DNA of 64,000 nt from Ferruginibacter sp. (lineage in GTDB: Bacteria; Bacteroidota; Bacteroidia; Chitinophagales; Chitinophagaceae): the NCBI GenBank assembly GCA_013141115.1, contig JABFRP010000001.1:558001-622000 (forward strand), given 5' to 3'. Shown in pieces: positions 8,783 through 17,048 of this stretch; the first letter of the stretch is position 1; every line of letters starts with the position of its first letter. The translations under genes were made by a program, and so were the position numbers. Under the pieces are notes generated by a model that saw only the letters and a list, made by a program, of their open reading frames with translations, had not been told where the DNA came from and did not search any database.

Positions 8783-9574
8783 TTACCAGCATTTCAATTC
8801 GTTCCTGTAAAATAAATACTCCGGCGTTATTATTTTATCGTCATCATTTACTTCGTACCAAGGCGTTAAATTATCATTTGCCGGGTTAAGTAATACATGA
8901 ATGTCCTGTGCAGGCATATAACTCTGCGCCAGTATAAATATTTTTTTACCATCCTTGTTAATTGCAACATCTAAAACAATTGCGGCATGGCCGGGAAAGC
9001 CCCCTCTTATCAATACATCACCGGGTTGTATGTTTATAAAATTGCTAACAGGTTTTAATTGTTTGGCTAAAGATGCCGAGCCACACATGCCAAATACCCG
9101 TTCCATAAATTTTGTAAAATGTTCTTTGCTGTAGGGTTGTTCAAAAGTATAAATGCCTTTTTCATTATCGGTAAAAATAATTTCATCAAAACGTTTTGTT
9201 GCAAAAAGATATTCAGCCCTCAATCGCATTACAGCATCTGCACATTGCTGCAGATCCTTGTTACCTACAGAAATATCCAGCACAGCAAATTGTGCCAGCT
9301 GGTTTGCTTTTGCATTGCCATTAAAAAGATAAACGGTTTTGTTTTCTTTTAATGAAATATTCCTCAGCCAGTTGGTAAATGAATTACTGTCTGCTTTTAT
9401 ACGCACAAAACTATCCGGTAAAGGAATGGCACTAATACTGTGGTAAGGATTTTTATCAGTTGAACTTTTAACTGTTGTTTGATTGCTGTTTAATTTGTTA
9501 TTATAAGAAGTAGCCGTATTATTACAGGCAACAGAAAGCAGCATACAAAAAATTAACACTGGTTTAAAGTGCAT
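8783..9574 (-). CDS. DUF4846 lipoprotein
   Basis: 263 residues beginning with a signal peptide and lipobox LLSVAC, so membrane-anchored outside the cytoplasm. The body matches the DUF4846 family of Bacteroidota: LQQCADAVMRLRAEYL, then IQPGDVLIRGGFPGHAAIVLDVA with a conserved His, then ILAQSYMPAQDIHVL and a TPEYLF end. The PGHA ... AQSYMPAQ pattern hints at a hydrolase-like (NlpC-like) fold, but the family has no proven activity. It is divergent from the NtrC-like regulator. Confidence 0.85.
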   Translation of the reverse strand: MHFKPVLIFCMLLSVACNNTATSYNNKLNSNQTTVKSSTDKNPYHSISAIPLPDSFVRIKADSNSFTNWLRNISLKENKTVYLFNGNAKANQLAQFAVLDISVGNKDLQQCADAVMRLRAEYLFATKRFDEIIFTDNEKGIYTFEQPYSKEHFTKFMERVFGMCGSASLAKQLKPVSNFINIQPGDVLIRGGFPGHAAIVLDVAINKDGKKIFILAQSYMPAQDIHVLLNPANDNLTPWYEVNDDDKIITPEYLFYRNELKCW

Positions 9575-9649
9575 AAATTGCTAATTTTGAGGTTAACGGG
9601 GTAAGATGCACATCAGTATCAACTCCATATAAAAATTTTGTTAAAGCAT

Positions 9650-10813
9650 ATGGCAAGTATTTTAATTATTGACGATGAAAAGGCGATACGGAAAACATTA
9701 ACCGAGATCCTGAGCTATGAAGGCTATAAAATTGATGAAGCAAGTGACGGGGAAGAAGGCTTAAAGCGGTTTAGCGAAAAGGCTTACGATATTGTATTGT
9801 GCGATATTAAAATGCCCAAACTGGATGGTATTGAGTTTTTAGAAAAAGCAAAAGAAATTAACGGCGATGTACCGGTAATAATGATCAGCGGACACGGTAA
9901 TATTGATACTGCCGTGGAAGCGGTAAAAAAAGGAGCGTTTGATTACATTAGTAAGCCACCCGATTTAAACCGCTTATTAATTACACTGCGTAATGCGGTA
10001 GATAAGCAAAGCTTAGTTACAGAAACTAAAGTATTAAAACGCAAAGTGAGTAAGGTGCAGGAGATGATTGGTGAAAGCGACCCTATTAAAAAAATTAAAG
10101 AAACCATTGAAAAAGTAGCGCCTACCGATGCCCGTATTTTAATTACAGGAGAGAATGGAGTGGGTAAAGAATTAGTGGCAAGATGGATACATGAAAAAAG
10201 CAACCGCAATACCGGACCGATGGTGGAAGTAAATTGTGCTGCCATTCCTTCAGAGTTGATAGAAAGCGAATTGTTTGGGCACGAAAAAGGTTCCTTTACA
10301 TCTGCAGTAAAACAACGCATTGGTAAATTTGAAACTGCCAACGGCGGCACTTTATTTTTAGATGAGATTGGCGACATGAGCTTAACCGCACAGGCCAAAG
10401 TATTAAGGGCTTTGCAGGAAGGGAAAATTACAAGGGTGGGGGCAGAAAAAGATATTAATGTAGATGTAAGGGTGATCACCGCCACCAATAAAAATTTATT
10501 GCAGGAAGTAGAAGATAAAAATTTCCGTCTGGATCTGTATCACCGCCTGGGTGTAATTATTATACATGTACCATCACTTAACGACAGGCGTGCTGATGTG
10601 CCTTTACTGGTAGATTATTTTCTGGACATCATTGCTACAGAATACGGGCAACCTAAAAAAAGTATTGATCAAAAAGCAATGGATGCATTACAACAAAATA
10701 ACTGGACAGGTAATATTAGAGAATTAAGGAATGTGGTGGAACGCCTCATCATTTTATCCGGTAAAACCATTTTGCTGGAAGATGTGGAAAATTATGTGTT
10801 ACCTAAGAAGTGA
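9650..10813 (+). CDS. NtrC-like response regulator (receiver plus AAA+) lacking a C-terminal HTH
   Basis: Starting at ATG 9650, which gives MASILIIDDE; an upstream in-frame TTG is less likely. 387 residues: receiver domain with Asp8/Asp9 and phospho-acceptor Asp52 (VLCDIKMP), then a sigma-54 type AAA+ domain with Walker A GENGVGKE, Walker B GGTLFLDEIGD and arginine-rich sensor region NIRELRNVVERL. The sigma-54 contact loop, usually GAFTGA, reads GSFTSA. The protein stops at ENYVLPKK with no Fis-type helix-turn-helix, so it may not bind DNA itself. Its kinase is not nearby. Confidence 0.9.
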   Translation: MASILIIDDEKAIRKTLTEILSYEGYKIDEASDGEEGLKRFSEKAYDIVLCDIKMPKLDGIEFLEKAKEINGDVPVIMISGHGNIDTAVEAVKKGAFDYISKPPDLNRLLITLRNAVDKQSLVTETKVLKRKVSKVQEMIGESDPIKKIKETIEKVAPTDARILITGENGVGKELVARWIHEKSNRNTGPMVEVNCAAIPSELIESELFGHEKGSFTSAVKQRIGKFETANGGTLFLDEIGDMSLTAQAKVLRALQEGKITRVGAEKDINVDVRVITATNKNLLQEVEDKNFRLDLYHRLGVIIIHVPSLNDRRADVPLLVDYFLDIIATEYGQPKKSIDQKAMDALQQNNWTGNIRELRNVVERLIILSGKTILLEDVENYVLPKK

Positions 10814-10990
10814 AGTAGGAAAAGTGAATAGTGAAAAGTGAATAGTGAATAGTGAATTGGGGTTGTTATCCTAATTACAAATTACTAATTCCTCCTTACT
10901 TAGCCCTGTTAAAGAAACCCCAACAAAGTACAAACGGTTTTAGTTGGTAACATTTATTATGGTATTTTTGGCACTATTAAAATTTTAGAT
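10814..10990. repeat. Word-type simple repeat between regulator and lepB region
   Basis: About 10821-10858 consists of iterated words of the form GTGAATAGTGAA. AATTACAAATTACTAATTCC words follow. Nothing else is recognised except a possible leader for the next frame. Confidence 0.55.
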
Positions 10991-11257
10991 ATGGGTATAG
11001 GTTTTACAATTTTTATTTTAGCAACAATAGGCTGGCATATTGGTTTGTATGGAATGTTTAAAAAAGCTGGTATTGAGGGATGGAAAGCATTGGTGCCATT
11101 TTACAATACCTGGTGCATGGTGCAAAAAATGGAACTCCCTAAATACTGATTCTTTTTACAACTGATACCTATTGCAGGGCAATTTATTACCATTTGGATA
11201 TTAATAAAATTTGTAGAGCATTTTGGCCGCTTTAATTTTTGGCATCATGCTGCGGCG
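10991..11257 (+). pseudogene. lepB: Severed N-terminal part of signal peptidase I (in-frame TGA at 11147)
   Basis: From ATG 10991 the frame reads MGIGFTIFILATIGWHIGLY, a DUF5684-like membrane segment found at the N-terminus of Bacteroidota signal peptidases. It stops at TGA 11147-11149 (codon 53, after MELPKY). The same frame then continues without another stop (FFLQLIPIAGQFITIW) into the catalytic part at 11258 and on to 12499. Family members have Trp in this region, so a TGG-to-TGA change is the simplest explanation. It could be a true nonsense mutation, a sequencing error or, less likely, readthrough. Confidence 0.75.
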
Positions 11258-12499
11258 GTGTTTTTGCCATTTGTGTATTTGCCTTATTTAGGCTTTTCAA
11301 AAACTGAAAGGTATGCCGGTACTGCAGTAGTAAAAAATTACAAAAAATCAGGCTCAAGAGAGTGGATAGATGCCGCCGCATTTGCTGTGGTAGCTGCTAC
11401 ATTAATTCGCACTTTTGTTTTTGAAGCCTATGTTATTCCAACTCCATCAGAAGAAAAAACTTTACTGGTAAATGATTATTTGTTTGTAAGTAAATCGGCT
11501 TATGGTCCCCGTATTCCAAATACACCTATTGCTATGCCTTTTGTACATCACACCATTCCCTTTTTAAATACTAAATCTTATGTGGAATGGATACATATTC
11601 CTTACACCAGGTGGTTTGCTTCGCCGGTTCAAAGAAATGATGCTGTGGTATTTAATTTTCCTGCAAATGATACTTTAATAAATGATGAAGAAAATTTTGG
11701 ATCTAAAGTAACTTATTACGACGAGTGCAGAAGAATTGGAAGAGAAAGCGTATGGCAAAATTATAAAGATATCATAGTTACAAGACCCGTTGATAAAAGA
11801 GAAAATTTTATTAAACGCTGCGTAGCTATTGCCGGCGACACTATACAAATTATAAATGGCGATTTACAGGTTAACGGAAAGCCGCAGGATTACTTTCCAC
11901 ATGCACAGAGACTGTACAGAGTTATTGATCCCCGTAAAACGCTCAGCGATGCCGAAAGCCTTGCTGCTTTGGGTATACATGTACGGGAAGATCAGGGTGA
12001 TGTAAGAAGAGACGATAACGGTAACGCTTTTGTAAATATTACCAATGAAGAAAAACGAAATATGACAGCCGCAAACCTGGCATTGTTTGTACCATATAAC
12101 CTGCCTGTATCCGACGACCTTTTTCCTTATTATAAAAACTTTGATTCTCTCCACCATTGGTCGGCAGATAATTTTGGGCCGTTATGGATACCTAAAAAAG
12201 ATGCCAGCATTCAATTGACCGCAGATAATATTATCCGCTACCGCCGTTGCATAGAAACTTACGAAGGCAATACCTTTGAGCAAAAGGGAGACAAAGTTTT
12301 TATTAATGAAAAGGAAGTAACCAGTTATACTTTTAAAATGAATTATTACTGGTTAATGGGTGATAACCGACACAACTCTTTAGATAGCCGTTACTGGGGT
12401 TTTGTACCCGAAGATCATGTGGTGGGCAAAGCATCGCTGATATGGTTTAGCTGGGAAGGCGGCCCAAGATGGAAACGTATTTTTAACTGGATAAAATAA
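11258..12499 (+). CDS. lepB: Signal peptidase I, catalytic part
   Basis: S26 leader peptidase that would cut signal peptides at the outer face of the inner membrane. Counting from GTG 11258, 413 residues: membrane segment about 36-58, catalytic Ser64 in IPTPSEEKTL (the usual Met after Ser is Glu), general base Lys186 in FIKRCVAIAGD, and box MGDNRHNSLDSRYWG. Compared with short LepBs there is a long insertion between the Ser and Lys boxes and another after the Lys box, as is usual in this phylum. The frame is continuous with an N-terminal membrane part at 10991 apart from one TGA. If internal initiation occurs, a working one-anchor enzyme could still be made. Confidence 0.88.
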   Translation: MFLPFVYLPYLGFSKTERYAGTAVVKNYKKSGSREWIDAAAFAVVAATLIRTFVFEAYVIPTPSEEKTLLVNDYLFVSKSAYGPRIPNTPIAMPFVHHTIPFLNTKSYVEWIHIPYTRWFASPVQRNDAVVFNFPANDTLINDEENFGSKVTYYDECRRIGRESVWQNYKDIIVTRPVDKRENFIKRCVAIAGDTIQIINGDLQVNGKPQDYFPHAQRLYRVIDPRKTLSDAESLAALGIHVREDQGDVRRDDNGNAFVNITNEEKRNMTAANLALFVPYNLPVSDDLFPYYKNFDSLHHWSADNFGPLWIPKKDASIQLTADNIIRYRRCIETYEGNTFEQKGDKVFINEKEVTSYTFKMNYYWLMGDNRHNSLDSRYWGFVPEDHVVGKASLIWFSWEGGPRWKRIFNWIK

Positions 12500-12560
12500 A
12501 CGTTAATAGTGAAATTGAGTTGGCACAGATAAAATAAATTATTGTATATTTAATAGATTA

Positions 12561-12596
12561 AATCCTTACTGGCAGCAATGCAGTAAGGATTTTTTA
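12561..12596 (+). terminator. Rho-independent terminator after lepB
   Basis: AATCCTTACTG and CAGTAAGGATT form an 11-bp stem with a 9-base loop and a T run, 61 bases after the stop. Confidence 0.8.
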
Positions 12597-12615
12597 TCCC
12601 CCTAAAAATACAATT

Positions 12616-13101
12616 ATGAATCAGCAGGAATATAATTTTTCATTTGAAGTGTTTGATTCAATTGATGAATTAACTAAAGCAGATGCTGCCTTGGTTAGCG
12701 AAGCAAGAAAGGTAACAGCCAATGCTTATGCACCTTATTCGCATTTTAATGTAGGTGCTGTAGCTCAATTAAAAAACGGACAAACTGTTACCGGTACCAA
12801 CCAGGAAAATGCTGCTTATCCCGTGGGCATTTGTGCCGAAAGAGTGTTGCTTTCTTCCGCCGCCACTTTATTTCCCAATATAGCCATTGATACCATGGCC
12901 ATAAGTTACGATAACAAAAATGGAAAAAGTAATCATCCCATTTCGCCCTGCGGCATTTGCCGGCAAACATTAATGGAGTATGAAGAAAGAGTGCAGCAAC
13001 CCATCCGCCTTATTTTAAGCGGACTGGAGGGAAAGATATTTATCATTAAAAAAGCCAGCCAGTTATTACCACTTTCTTTTGGTGGCGATGATTTAAAATA
13101 A
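12616..13101 (+). CDS. cdd: Cytidine deaminase
   Basis: 161-residue pyrimidine salvage enzyme converting cytidine/deoxycytidine to uridine/deoxyuridine. The zinc site is complete: GICAERVLL supplies the first Cys and catalytic Glu, and SPCGICRQTLMEY supplies two more Cys. The substrate loop FNVGAV and the NQENAAYP segment are present. The Cys-Ala-Glu form and length fit the tetrameric class. It stands alone after a terminator. Confidence 0.95.
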   Translation: MNQQEYNFSFEVFDSIDELTKADAALVSEARKVTANAYAPYSHFNVGAVAQLKNGQTVTGTNQENAAYPVGICAERVLLSSAATLFPNIAIDTMAISYDNKNGKSNHPISPCGICRQTLMEYEERVQQPIRLILSGLEGKIFIIKKASQLLPLSFGGDDLK

Positions 13102-13128
13102 GCACAAAACATTCAACGAACAACATTC

Positions 13129-13282
13129 AATATTCAATACCAAATACATCTATTTTGCAATTGAATAGAAAAATATTTTTAAGCTTGTAAATTAACAGCG
13201 CAAAAACAAATGAAAATGTACAATTAAAATGTAACTGCTTTTTTATTATACATTGATTGTTGGACATTGAGTATTGAATATT
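13129..13282. repeat. Word-type inverted repeat (AATATTCAATAC) between cdd and ogt
   Basis: AATATTCAATAC at 13129-13140 is repeated inverted at 13271-13282. Both arms sit in longer runs of related ATTCAA/TTGAAT words. It lies between two convergent genes. Confidence 0.6.
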
Positions 13283-13287
13283 TGTTT

Positions 13288-13800
13288 TTAAAACAACGTT
13301 TGCACACCATACGCATATTTAGCTTCATGCTCCAGCAGCCATTTCTTTCTCCATAAATCTCCGCCATAACCTACCAGGCTTCCGTTACTGCCAATAACCC
13401 GGTGACAAGGAATGATTATTGAAACACTGTTGTTGCCATTGGCAGTACCCACAGCACGAATAGCTTTTACATTACCAATTCGTTTGCTCAATTCTAAATA
13501 ACTGATGGTTTTTGCATAAGGGATATTACAAAGTTCCCTCCAAACGGTTTGTTGAAAATCGGTACCGGTCTGCGCAGTATCAATAGTAAATTCAGTTCGC
13601 TGGCCTGCAAAATATTCATCCAGTTGTTGTATGCAATTTTTTATTGCTGCAGATTTTGGTTGCAGTAAACTGATATCTTCTTCATTTATTGCAGTGCCTT
13701 TCCAGCTGTTTACAAACAATACAGCAGCAATAGCATCACCGTTACTGCGTATTTCCAGCAGGCCAACCGGCGATTTGTAGTATATTGTTTCGATGTTCAT
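13288..13800 (-). CDS. ogt: Methylated-DNA--protein-cysteine methyltransferase
   Basis: 170-residue suicide DNA-repair protein that takes O6-alkyl groups from guanine (or O4 from thymine). The acceptor Cys sits in IIPCHRVIGSNGSLVGYGG, the DNA-binding helix in VGTANGNNSVSI, and the N-terminal ribonuclease-H-like half is short as in Ogt. The gene faces away from csaA. Confidence 0.94.
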   Translation of the reverse strand: MNIETIYYKSPVGLLEIRSNGDAIAAVLFVNSWKGTAINEEDISLLQPKSAAIKNCIQQLDEYFAGQRTEFTIDTAQTGTDFQQTVWRELCNIPYAKTISYLELSKRIGNVKAIRAVGTANGNNSVSIIIPCHRVIGSNGSLVGYGGDLWRKKWLLEHEAKYAYGVQTLF

Positions 13801-13869
13801 GTGTTGCAGTCAAATATACAATATCCGTTTTACAGGGTTGCCAACCTTTTAAAGGTTGGCAACCCTTGT

Positions 13870-14199
13870 TTACCCGACCTTACAACCATTTTTTACCTGC
13901 AGCGATGGTTGCAGCAGCACCACCTCATTACTTTCATTATATACACCCAACACCAAACACTCGCTGAAGAAATTGGCAATTTGCTTTACCGGAAAATTAA
14001 CTACTGCAATTACCTGTTTACCTACCAGGTTTTCTTTTTGGTACAAAGCTGTTATTTGAGCCGACGATCTTTTAATACCCAGCTCGCCAAAATCAATAGT
14101 TAATTGATAAGCTGTTTTTTTGGCATTGGCAAAATCATCCACTGCTGTAATAGTGCCCACTCTCATATCTACTTTTTCAAAATCGTTCCAGCTGATCAT
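13870..14199 (-). CDS. csaA: CsaA-like tRNA-binding domain protein
   Basis: 109 residues from ATG 14199 (MISWNDFEKVDMRVGTI); a longer frame upstream would overlap the acetyltransferase region and is unlikely. A single EMAP/tRNA-binding OB fold with the family's DMRVGTI, KRSSAQIT, LVGKQVIAVVNFP and LLQPS motifs. CsaA proteins bind tRNA and have been linked to export chaperoning. It starts divergently from the acetyltransferase. Confidence 0.93.
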   Translation of the reverse strand: MISWNDFEKVDMRVGTITAVDDFANAKKTAYQLTIDFGELGIKRSSAQITALYQKENLVGKQVIAVVNFPVKQIANFFSECLVLGVYNESNEVVLLQPSLQVKNGCKVG

Positions 14200-14254
14200 C
14201 AGGTATTTTTTATAATAAAGAAATGAAGTATTATTGGTGACTAAATTAATTAAA

Positions 14255-14698
14255 ATGTTGATAGAAATTAAGAAAGCTACTTTAGAAGATATAAAACTGG
14301 TGGCGCCATTATTTGATGCGTACCGCATATTTTACAAACAATCCTCGGATGAGAAGGCCGCAACCAATTTTTTGCAGGAAAGATTGACCAATAATGAATC
14401 AGTAATTTTTATTGCTTTTGTCAACGGCATTGCAGTGGGCTTTTGCCAATTGTATCCCATATTTTCTTCGGTAGGTTTACAACGCACCTGGTTGTTAAAC
14501 GATTTGTATGTACATAAAAATGCCCGTGGCAAAGGCGTAGCTGCAGCGTTATTGCAACAGGCAAAAGAGTTTGGGATAGCAACTAATGCCAGGTGGTTAT
14601 TATTAGAAACTGCTGCAGATAATTATACTGCACAGTCTGTTTATGAAAAAAATGGGTGGAAGAGAGTGGAGGATTATTTTTATGAGCTGGTTTTGTGA
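14255..14698 (+). CDS. GNAT-family N-acetyltransferase
   Basis: 147 residues from ATG 14255 (MLIEIKKATLEDI). It has GNAT strand beta-4 LNDLYVHKNARGKGVAAALL with the acetyl-CoA pyrophosphate loop RGKGVA, and the C-terminal YEKNGWKRVEDYF. It transfers an acetyl group from acetyl-CoA to an amine; the substrate cannot be told. It is divergent from csaA with 55 bases between starts. Confidence 0.9.
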   Translation: MLIEIKKATLEDIKLVAPLFDAYRIFYKQSSDEKAATNFLQERLTNNESVIFIAFVNGIAVGFCQLYPIFSSVGLQRTWLLNDLYVHKNARGKGVAAALLQQAKEFGIATNARWLLLETAADNYTAQSVYEKNGWKRVEDYFYELVL

Positions 14699-14747
14699 TA
14701 TAAGGTATAATTATTTTTTTACGCAGTTTATGTGGTGCGAAGTGGTT

Positions 14748-15683
14748 TTAGAATATGCTTATTCTATCGCCTTCCTTGAAAAATTTAAAATCTTTTTTAT
14801 GGGTGAAAGAGGCTTTAATATCAGCTGAATAAAGTTTCATACACATGTCACTTGTGTCTATATCTATTAAAAAAGAATTGTAGTCTTGTATGATGAATTG
14901 GTTAGTTACTTTTTGCTGTTTAGTTAAAAAGGAATCTTTAAAATGGTCGTTGTAGTATGGCTTGAAGTAACTTATTAACGATGCTTCAAGTAGTGATAAT
15001 AATTTGTCATTATCCATTGTCTGAAATTCGTTGTTGAATTTTTCAAACCTTTTAACCTCTTCTTCTATTGTACTTTCATATTGCTGTGAACCCGAAAGAA
15101 AAAGTAAGCCATCATAATCAAAGCTGCATAACAAGAAAAAAATTTCTTTATCAGGTTGTTGTTGATTTTTGTCGAAGTAGATTTTTTGAAGTGTTTTATG
15201 TGAAATTAATCTGTTAAGGGAACTTACCTTTTGGTCTTTAGTATTTGATTTTCCGATGTAAAGAACTTCGAAATTTAAGATTTCACTTTTGGGGTCTTTA
15301 TTAAAAAAATCATACAAGTAAGAAGATTTTCCTGATATGATTTTTGTACCTTTTTCGTCAACTATGTCAATATAGTTGTATGGGAAAATAGAAACTAAAG
15401 AATAAATTGCTTTAGGGTTTGGGTTAGGGATTTTAATTTCAAATTCCTGTTTTGTATTTTGTTTATGTACGAAAAATGATAATTGTATATATTTTTTGTT
15501 ATAAGAGAAATTGTTTGGCGAAACAGATATTCTTGGTCTTTGACAAATAAAATAGATTGTACAAGGAGAATCTATTTTAAAAAAATCGCTCTTGGTAATT
15601 ATATCAAACTCATCCTGCTGAGCAATTTGGCTTTTTTTCAAGCTAAAAATTAAATTTGCTTCTGTAGAATATTTATATTTCAC
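14748..15683 (-). CDS. Unknown protein with a GIY-YIG-like signature
   Basis: 311 residues with no signal peptide, AT-rich and Lys/Phe-rich compared with its neighbours. Residues 139-165 read EVLYIGKSN ... NRLISHKTL, with YIG 142-144, Arg158 and His162; residues 232-245 read LEASLISYFKPYYN with Glu233 and Asn245. That spacing matches the YIG, Arg, Glu and Asn positions of GIY-YIG nucleases, although the first GIY strand is poor. The first 130 residues are an unknown beta-rich region. It could be a nuclease of a mobile or defence gene. No partner gene is apparent; two small unknown genes lie upstream on the same strand. Confidence 0.55.
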   Translation of the reverse strand: MKYKYSTEANLIFSLKKSQIAQQDEFDIITKSDFFKIDSPCTIYFICQRPRISVSPNNFSYNKKYIQLSFFVHKQNTKQEFEIKIPNPNPKAIYSLVSIFPYNYIDIVDEKGTKIISGKSSYLYDFFNKDPKSEILNFEVLYIGKSNTKDQKVSSLNRLISHKTLQKIYFDKNQQQPDKEIFFLLCSFDYDGLLFLSGSQQYESTIEEEVKRFEKFNNEFQTMDNDKLLSLLEASLISYFKPYYNDHFKDSFLTKQQKVTNQFIIQDYNSFLIDIDTSDMCMKLYSADIKASFTHKKDFKFFKEGDRISIF

Positions 15684-15886
15684 AACAGTGTTATAATATT
15701 TTTGTTAACAAATAAATTTACGGAACTCTAATGCAATAAAAAATTAGTAGTTATTGGCTTTATGTACCCGATAAGTTTAAAAATATAGGAAAGCAAAATT
15801 ATGACTGTTAAGTAAATCACGTCACAGGGACTGTGAAAGCGTGGTCAGAAAGCTTAGTCCAATATTCATAAGAGTGAAAAAATAGG
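15684..15886. other. Intergenic stretch with one hairpin
   Basis: No gene. CACG-CACAG and CTGTG-CGTG segments can pair at 15818-15843. No T run follows. Confidence 0.4.
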
Positions 15887-16177
15887 TTATTTTAATTTTG
15901 ATTTTTCAACTAGATTAATAAGTTGATTTATTAGCCCAATACTTGTAGCGTTCTCCGGGAATTTTAGTTCAGGATTGATTTTGTGAGCAACGCTCTGAAT
16001 ATCGGTTCTCCAAAATTGTCGCTCTTCTAGAACTGCGTTGACAAAAAGAATTTGTATAAGATCTTTATCAGATTTTTTTTGCAAACTAGATTTTGATGTT
16101 TTTTTTGGCGATGTAATTATTGAGATTCTGTCAATTAATGACTGCCTCAATTTCTTATATTTTTCATCTTTTGTCAT
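15887..16177 (-). CDS. Small protein of unknown function
   Basis: 96 residues, Lys/Ser-rich, with no signal peptide or membrane segment. The N-terminal third is basic (LIDRISIITSPKKTSKSSLQKK); the rest looks helical (IQILFVNAVLEERQFWRTD, INQLINLVEKSK). The family is not recognised. It shares the strand and AT-rich composition of its neighbours. Confidence 0.5.
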   Translation of the reverse strand: MTKDEKYKKLRQSLIDRISIITSPKKTSKSSLQKKSDKDLIQILFVNAVLEERQFWRTDIQSVAHKINPELKFPENATSIGLINQLINLVEKSKLK

Positions 16178-16248
16178 AAGCGCCTTTTAAATTTTCGATA
16201 ATTTACATATTCTTGTTTTGAGATTTTAATTGTAGGGATTTTTTTCAT

Positions 16249-16581
16249 CTACTGCATCTCTAAGTCGGAACTTGAAATATACCCCTTGGTAATTATACCT
16301 TTCCTGTTTTTATAATGAACAAATACGTAATCATTGTCAAACTCTCGGCATAATACAGTTATATAGTTTCCGAAAACTAGATAACTTTTTCTTTTAGCCC
16401 AGTTATTCAAAAACTTTTTCGCTGTTGTGTCTTGGGCTATATTTGGGATAGTTTCAATATGGTCATAGAAATAGGCTTTAGGTACTTTTACTTTAAATTT
16501 GCATTCAGGTTTTGGAGATTGTGAAAAGCTGAGATTGATGTTAAATAATAGTAGTGTCACAAAAATAATTCTTGTTATCAT
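16249..16581 (-). CDS. Exported SH3-like small protein
   Basis: 110 residues with a signal peptide (about 1-20, ending NLSFSQ). The mature part (VPKAYFYDHIET ... YLVFGNYITVLCREFDNDYVFVHYKNRKGIITKGYI) has the strand pattern of bacterial SH3-like domains, where YxxxG-type turns bind wall or protein ligands. Function unknown. It is the upstream gene of the three-gene unknown patch. Confidence 0.6.
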   Translation of the reverse strand: MITRIIFVTLLLFNINLSFSQSPKPECKFKVKVPKAYFYDHIETIPNIAQDTTAKKFLNNWAKRKSYLVFGNYITVLCREFDNDYVFVHYKNRKGIITKGYISSSDLEMQ

Positions 16582-16754
16582 CTTTTTACGTTTAAAATAA
16601 GTATTAATAGAGGTTAAGTGGAACCTGTAAGTAAATATACAAAACTCTTTTCCTGATGCAGCTGTTAAAAAACCACATCACGGCGAAGAAAGAAGCGAAG
16701 GCCAATTACATGAGCGCCAATTCCCAATTACAAATCCCCAATTCCTTTTCCCTT

Positions 16755-17048
16755 TCACCACGCTGTTATATCCACCACCGCATCCAAATTAATTCTTCCA
16801 TAAATATGCGGAAACTCTTCATTAACCGAAGGCGCTATTTCAAAAATATGTACAGCTTCTAATTTGCCTTCATCAATATGTAAAACCAACAGGTCGGTTT
16901 GGCCGGCGTAGTAGCGGTTGATAACGCCTTCCACCTGCTCTTGTTTGCTGGCATGGATAAAACCTTCGGTGGCTAAAGAAGGGGCTTCGTAATAACCCAG
17001 TTCCAATGCTTTTTCCCAGGCGGGTGTATTTACAACGTGGTATATCAT
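16755..17048 (-). CDS. DUF952 family protein
   Basis: 97-residue cytoplasmic protein. The family pattern is IYHVVNTPAWEKAL, then EGFIHAS and PHIYGRINLDAV. DUF952 proteins are small ADP-ribosyltransferase-fold-like proteins of unproven activity. Its start codon overlaps the stop of the upstream transglutaminase-like gene by one base (TAATG), so the two are translationally coupled. Confidence 0.88.
   Translation of the reverse strand: MIYHVVNTPAWEKALELGYYEAPSLATEGFIHASKQEQVEGVINRYYAGQTDLLVLHIDEGKLEAVHIFEIAPSVNEEFPHIYGRINLDAVVDITAW

Noticed and set aside
10991..12499. TGA read as tryptophan or selenocysteine in lepB
   Set aside because: TGA serves as a stop in several genes here (kinase, both regulators, hoxE), so a code change is unlikely. 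No SECIS-like hairpin was seen, and the position corresponds to a Trp site in relatives.
13785..14103. Overlapping plus-strand frames around the ogt start
   Set aside because: They are shadows of ogt and csaA on the minus strand, with odd composition.
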